A DNA stretch of 64,000 bases from assembly GCF_041107455.1 (NCBI RefSeq), contig NZ_JBGBPY010000001.1:2666001-2730000 (forward strand). The letters are read 5' to 3'. This document shows positions 62,498-64,000 of this stretch, piece by piece. Position 1 is the first letter of the stretch; each line of letters starts with the position of its first letter. The notes below the pieces were generated by a model, which was given only the letters and a program-made list of their open reading frames with translations, searched no databases and was not told the DNA's origin. The DNA comes from Rhodanobacter humi (GTDB taxonomy: Bacteria > Pseudomonadota > Gammaproteobacteria > Xanthomonadales > Rhodanobacteraceae). The position numbers and the translations under genes were made by a program.

Positions 62498-63880
62498 TCA
62501 GCTCTTGCGGTAGCGCTTTTCGAGCATCGCGAAGACCGCGCGCAGGCCCATTGCTTCGCCGCCGCGCGGTCGGCCGGGGCGGTCGGCGTCGTTCCAGGCG
62601 TAGGTGTCCAGGTGCAACCAGGGCAGGCCGTCGGGCACGAAGCGTTCCAGGTACAGCGCGGCGGTGATCGCGCCGGCGTGGCGCGAGGGGCCGGCGTTGG
62701 CGAAGTCGGCGAGGTAGGAGTCCAGCATCTTGCGGTAGGGGCGCCACAGCGGCAGCCGCCACAGCGGGTCGTTCATCGCGCGGCCGGCGGCCAGCGCGGC
62801 CTCGGCCAGCGCGTCGTCGTTGCCGAACAGCGCGGGCAGGTCGGGGCCCAGCGCCACGCGGGCGGCGCCGGTGAGCGTGGCGAAGTCGATCATCAATTCG
62901 GGCTGCTGTTCCGCGCCGTAAGCCAAGGCGTCGCACAGCACCAGCCGGCCCTCGGCGTCGGTGTTGTCGATCTCGACCGAATGGCCGGCACGCGTGACCA
63001 CGACTTCGCCGGGGCGCAGCGCGTTGCCGCTCACCGCGTTCTCCACCGCGGGCACCAGCAGGGTGAGCCGCACCGGCAGCTTGGCCTGCATCACCAGGCC
63101 CGCCAGCGCGATCGCGTGCGCGGCGCCGCCCATGTCCTTCTTCATCCAGCGCATGCCGTCGGATGCCTTGAGGTCGAGGCCGCCGGTGTCGAAGCACACG
63201 CCCTTGCCCACGATCACCAGCTGCGGATGCTCGGCCTTGCCCCAGCTGAGTTCGACCAGCCGCGGCTCGCGATGGCTGGCGCGGCCCACCGCGTGGATGG
63301 TGGGGAAGTTCGCCTTCAGCAGTTCCTTGCCGACCCAGTCGCGCACCTTCGCCTTGTGCTGCTTGCCGAGGTGCCGGATCGCCTCGCCCAGCTGTTCGGG
63401 GCCCATGTCCTCGGTGGGCGTGTTGACCAGGTCGCGCACCAGCGTGGTGGCCTCGACCAGCGGCTGCACGGTGGCGAGCGTGGCGGCGTCCAGCGCCAGC
63501 GTGGCCGGCGCGCGCTTCGCCTTGCGGTAGCGGGTGAACTGGTAGGCGCCCAAGGCCCAGCCCAGCGCAGCCTGCTCGGGATCGAGCGCCACGCCCTCGG
63601 CGGCGAGCTGGTAGGCGCCTTCGGGCAGCGTCATCGGCAATGCGGCGAGCGCGGCCAGCGGATCGGCCGCGTCCACGCCCACCAGCACGCGGGCGGGCTT
63701 GCCGTGCGCATCGGCGAGCAGGATCGCGCTGCCGGGCCGGGCGTCGAAACCGTTCGTGTCCAGCCAGCGGCGCTGCGCGGCATCCAGCCGCTTGCGCGCG
63801 GCGGGCAGGCGGCGGGCGTCGACGGCCTCGATCGCGACGAGGTGGCGGGGGGCGGACGAACGGTCGAGCAGGGCGGACAT
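62498..63880 (-). CDS. M17-family leucyl aminopeptidase-like protein
   Basis: A 460-aa dizinc aminopeptidase. Metal and catalytic motifs: VIVGKGVCFDTGGLDLKASDGMRWMKKDMGGAA and the NTDAEGRLVL signature; ENAVSGNALRPGEVVVTRAGHSVEI is typical. It resembles the PepB/LAP-like branch with an N-terminal domain shorter than E. coli PepA. The ATG at 63880 is chosen since the longer frame adds an Arg-rich, unconserved leader. Cytoplasmic. Confidence 0.9.
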   Translation of the reverse strand: MSALLDRSSAPRHLVAIEAVDARRLPAARKRLDAAQRRWLDTNGFDARPGSAILLADAHGKPARVLVGVDAADPLAALAALPMTLPEGAYQLAAEGVALDPEQAALGWALGAYQFTRYRKAKRAPATLALDAATLATVQPLVEATTLVRDLVNTPTEDMGPEQLGEAIRHLGKQHKAKVRDWVGKELLKANFPTIHAVGRASHREPRLVELSWGKAEHPQLVIVGKGVCFDTGGLDLKASDGMRWMKKDMGGAAHAIALAGLVMQAKLPVRLTLLVPAVENAVSGNALRPGEVVVTRAGHSVEIDNTDAEGRLVLCDALAYGAEQQPELMIDFATLTGAARVALGPDLPALFGNDDALAEAALAAGRAMNDPLWRLPLWRPYRKMLDSYLADFANAGPSRHAGAITAALYLERFVPDGLPWLHLDTYAWNDADRPGRPRGGEAMGLRAVFAMLEKRYRKS

Positions 63881-63953
63881 GGCTTTCCTTCGGCGTGCAG
63901 ACGTGTCGCGCGGGGCGCGCAAACGCCAATGATGCGCCGATGCGCCAACGGGG

Positions 63954-64000
63954 TCACGCCATGGCGTGGAGTTCCAGCCAGTCGGCGAGTTCGGCCAGGT
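63954..64000 (-). CDS. C-terminal end of an unidentified protein
   Basis: The minus-strand frame entering from the right edge reads LAELADWLELHAMA and stops at TGA (63956-63954), 74 bp upstream of the M17 gene. Codon use looks coding, but 15 codons are too few to name it. Confidence 0.35.
   Translation of the reverse strand, partial: LAELADWLELHAMA

Overview
The window is a GC-rich (about 70% by eye) gammaproteobacterial chromosome segment. Gene order and protein style point to Xanthomonadales, most likely Rhodanobacteraceae (Dyella, Rhodanobacter, Frateuria or Luteibacter type): a polar-flagellum cascade with FleQ, FlhF/FlhG and FliA, MotC/MotD stator genes, xanthomonad-type palindromic repeats, and attC sites of the Xanthomonas type. 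Genus assignment is inference.

Layout. 1-27.0 kb: a PilZ-like gene (cut by the left edge), fleQ with a perfect CRP/Clp palindrome upstream, then fliEFGHIJK and fliLMNOPQR, each behind a good sigma-54 promoter, flhB, flhA, flhF, flhG, fliA, cheY, cheZ, cheA, motC, motD, cheW and a DUF2802 gene. 27.0-30.8 kb: a lower-GC island, a relic of a chromosomal integron. It has four gene cassettes, all on the minus strand, each followed by an attC-like site. One attC is split by an IS110/IS1111-type element. Next to the first cassette lie a lone core site and a frameshifted 5' fragment of an integron integrase gene, followed by a diverged copy of the DUF2802 gene end. 30.8-41.9 kb: a FlhB-C-terminal-domain gene and a second FliK-like gene (minus strand), then a second chemotaxis operon: STAS, cheY, cheA, cheW, MCP, cheR, cheD, cheB, an MCP-like gene and STAS. 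41.9-42.9 kb: two divergent paralogous secreted-protein genes, each behind a sigma-28-like promoter. 43.1-45.7 kb: glpK and a PfkB-family kinase. 45.9-57.4 kb: cell shape and envelope genes mreBCD, mrdA, rodA, mltB, rlpA, dacA, then ybeD-like, lipB and lipA. 57.4-64 kb: prc, a DUF4126 membrane protein, an M1 aminopeptidase, an M17 aminopeptidase and the tail of one more gene.

How it works together. The sequence supports a tiered flagellar cascade: Clp-like site, then fleQ, then sigma-54 promoters for the export apparatus, basal body and switch, then fliA, then sigma-28 promoters for the second chemotaxis operon, the FliK-like pair and the two secreted proteins. Two sets of CheA, CheW and CheY are present. 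One is linked to CheZ (dephosphorylation). The other is linked to the adaptation enzymes CheR, CheB and CheD and an MCP with a C-terminal CheR-tethering pentapeptide.

Non-coding content is rich. It includes two copies of a 270-280 bp MITE-like repeat ending exactly 7 bp before the motC and lipA start codons, a 573-bp inverted-repeat-bounded element splitting fliP from fliQ, REP-like palindromes, short tandem repeats, and a candidate guide RNA region in the IS1111-type element. No rRNA, tRNA or CRISPR array was seen.
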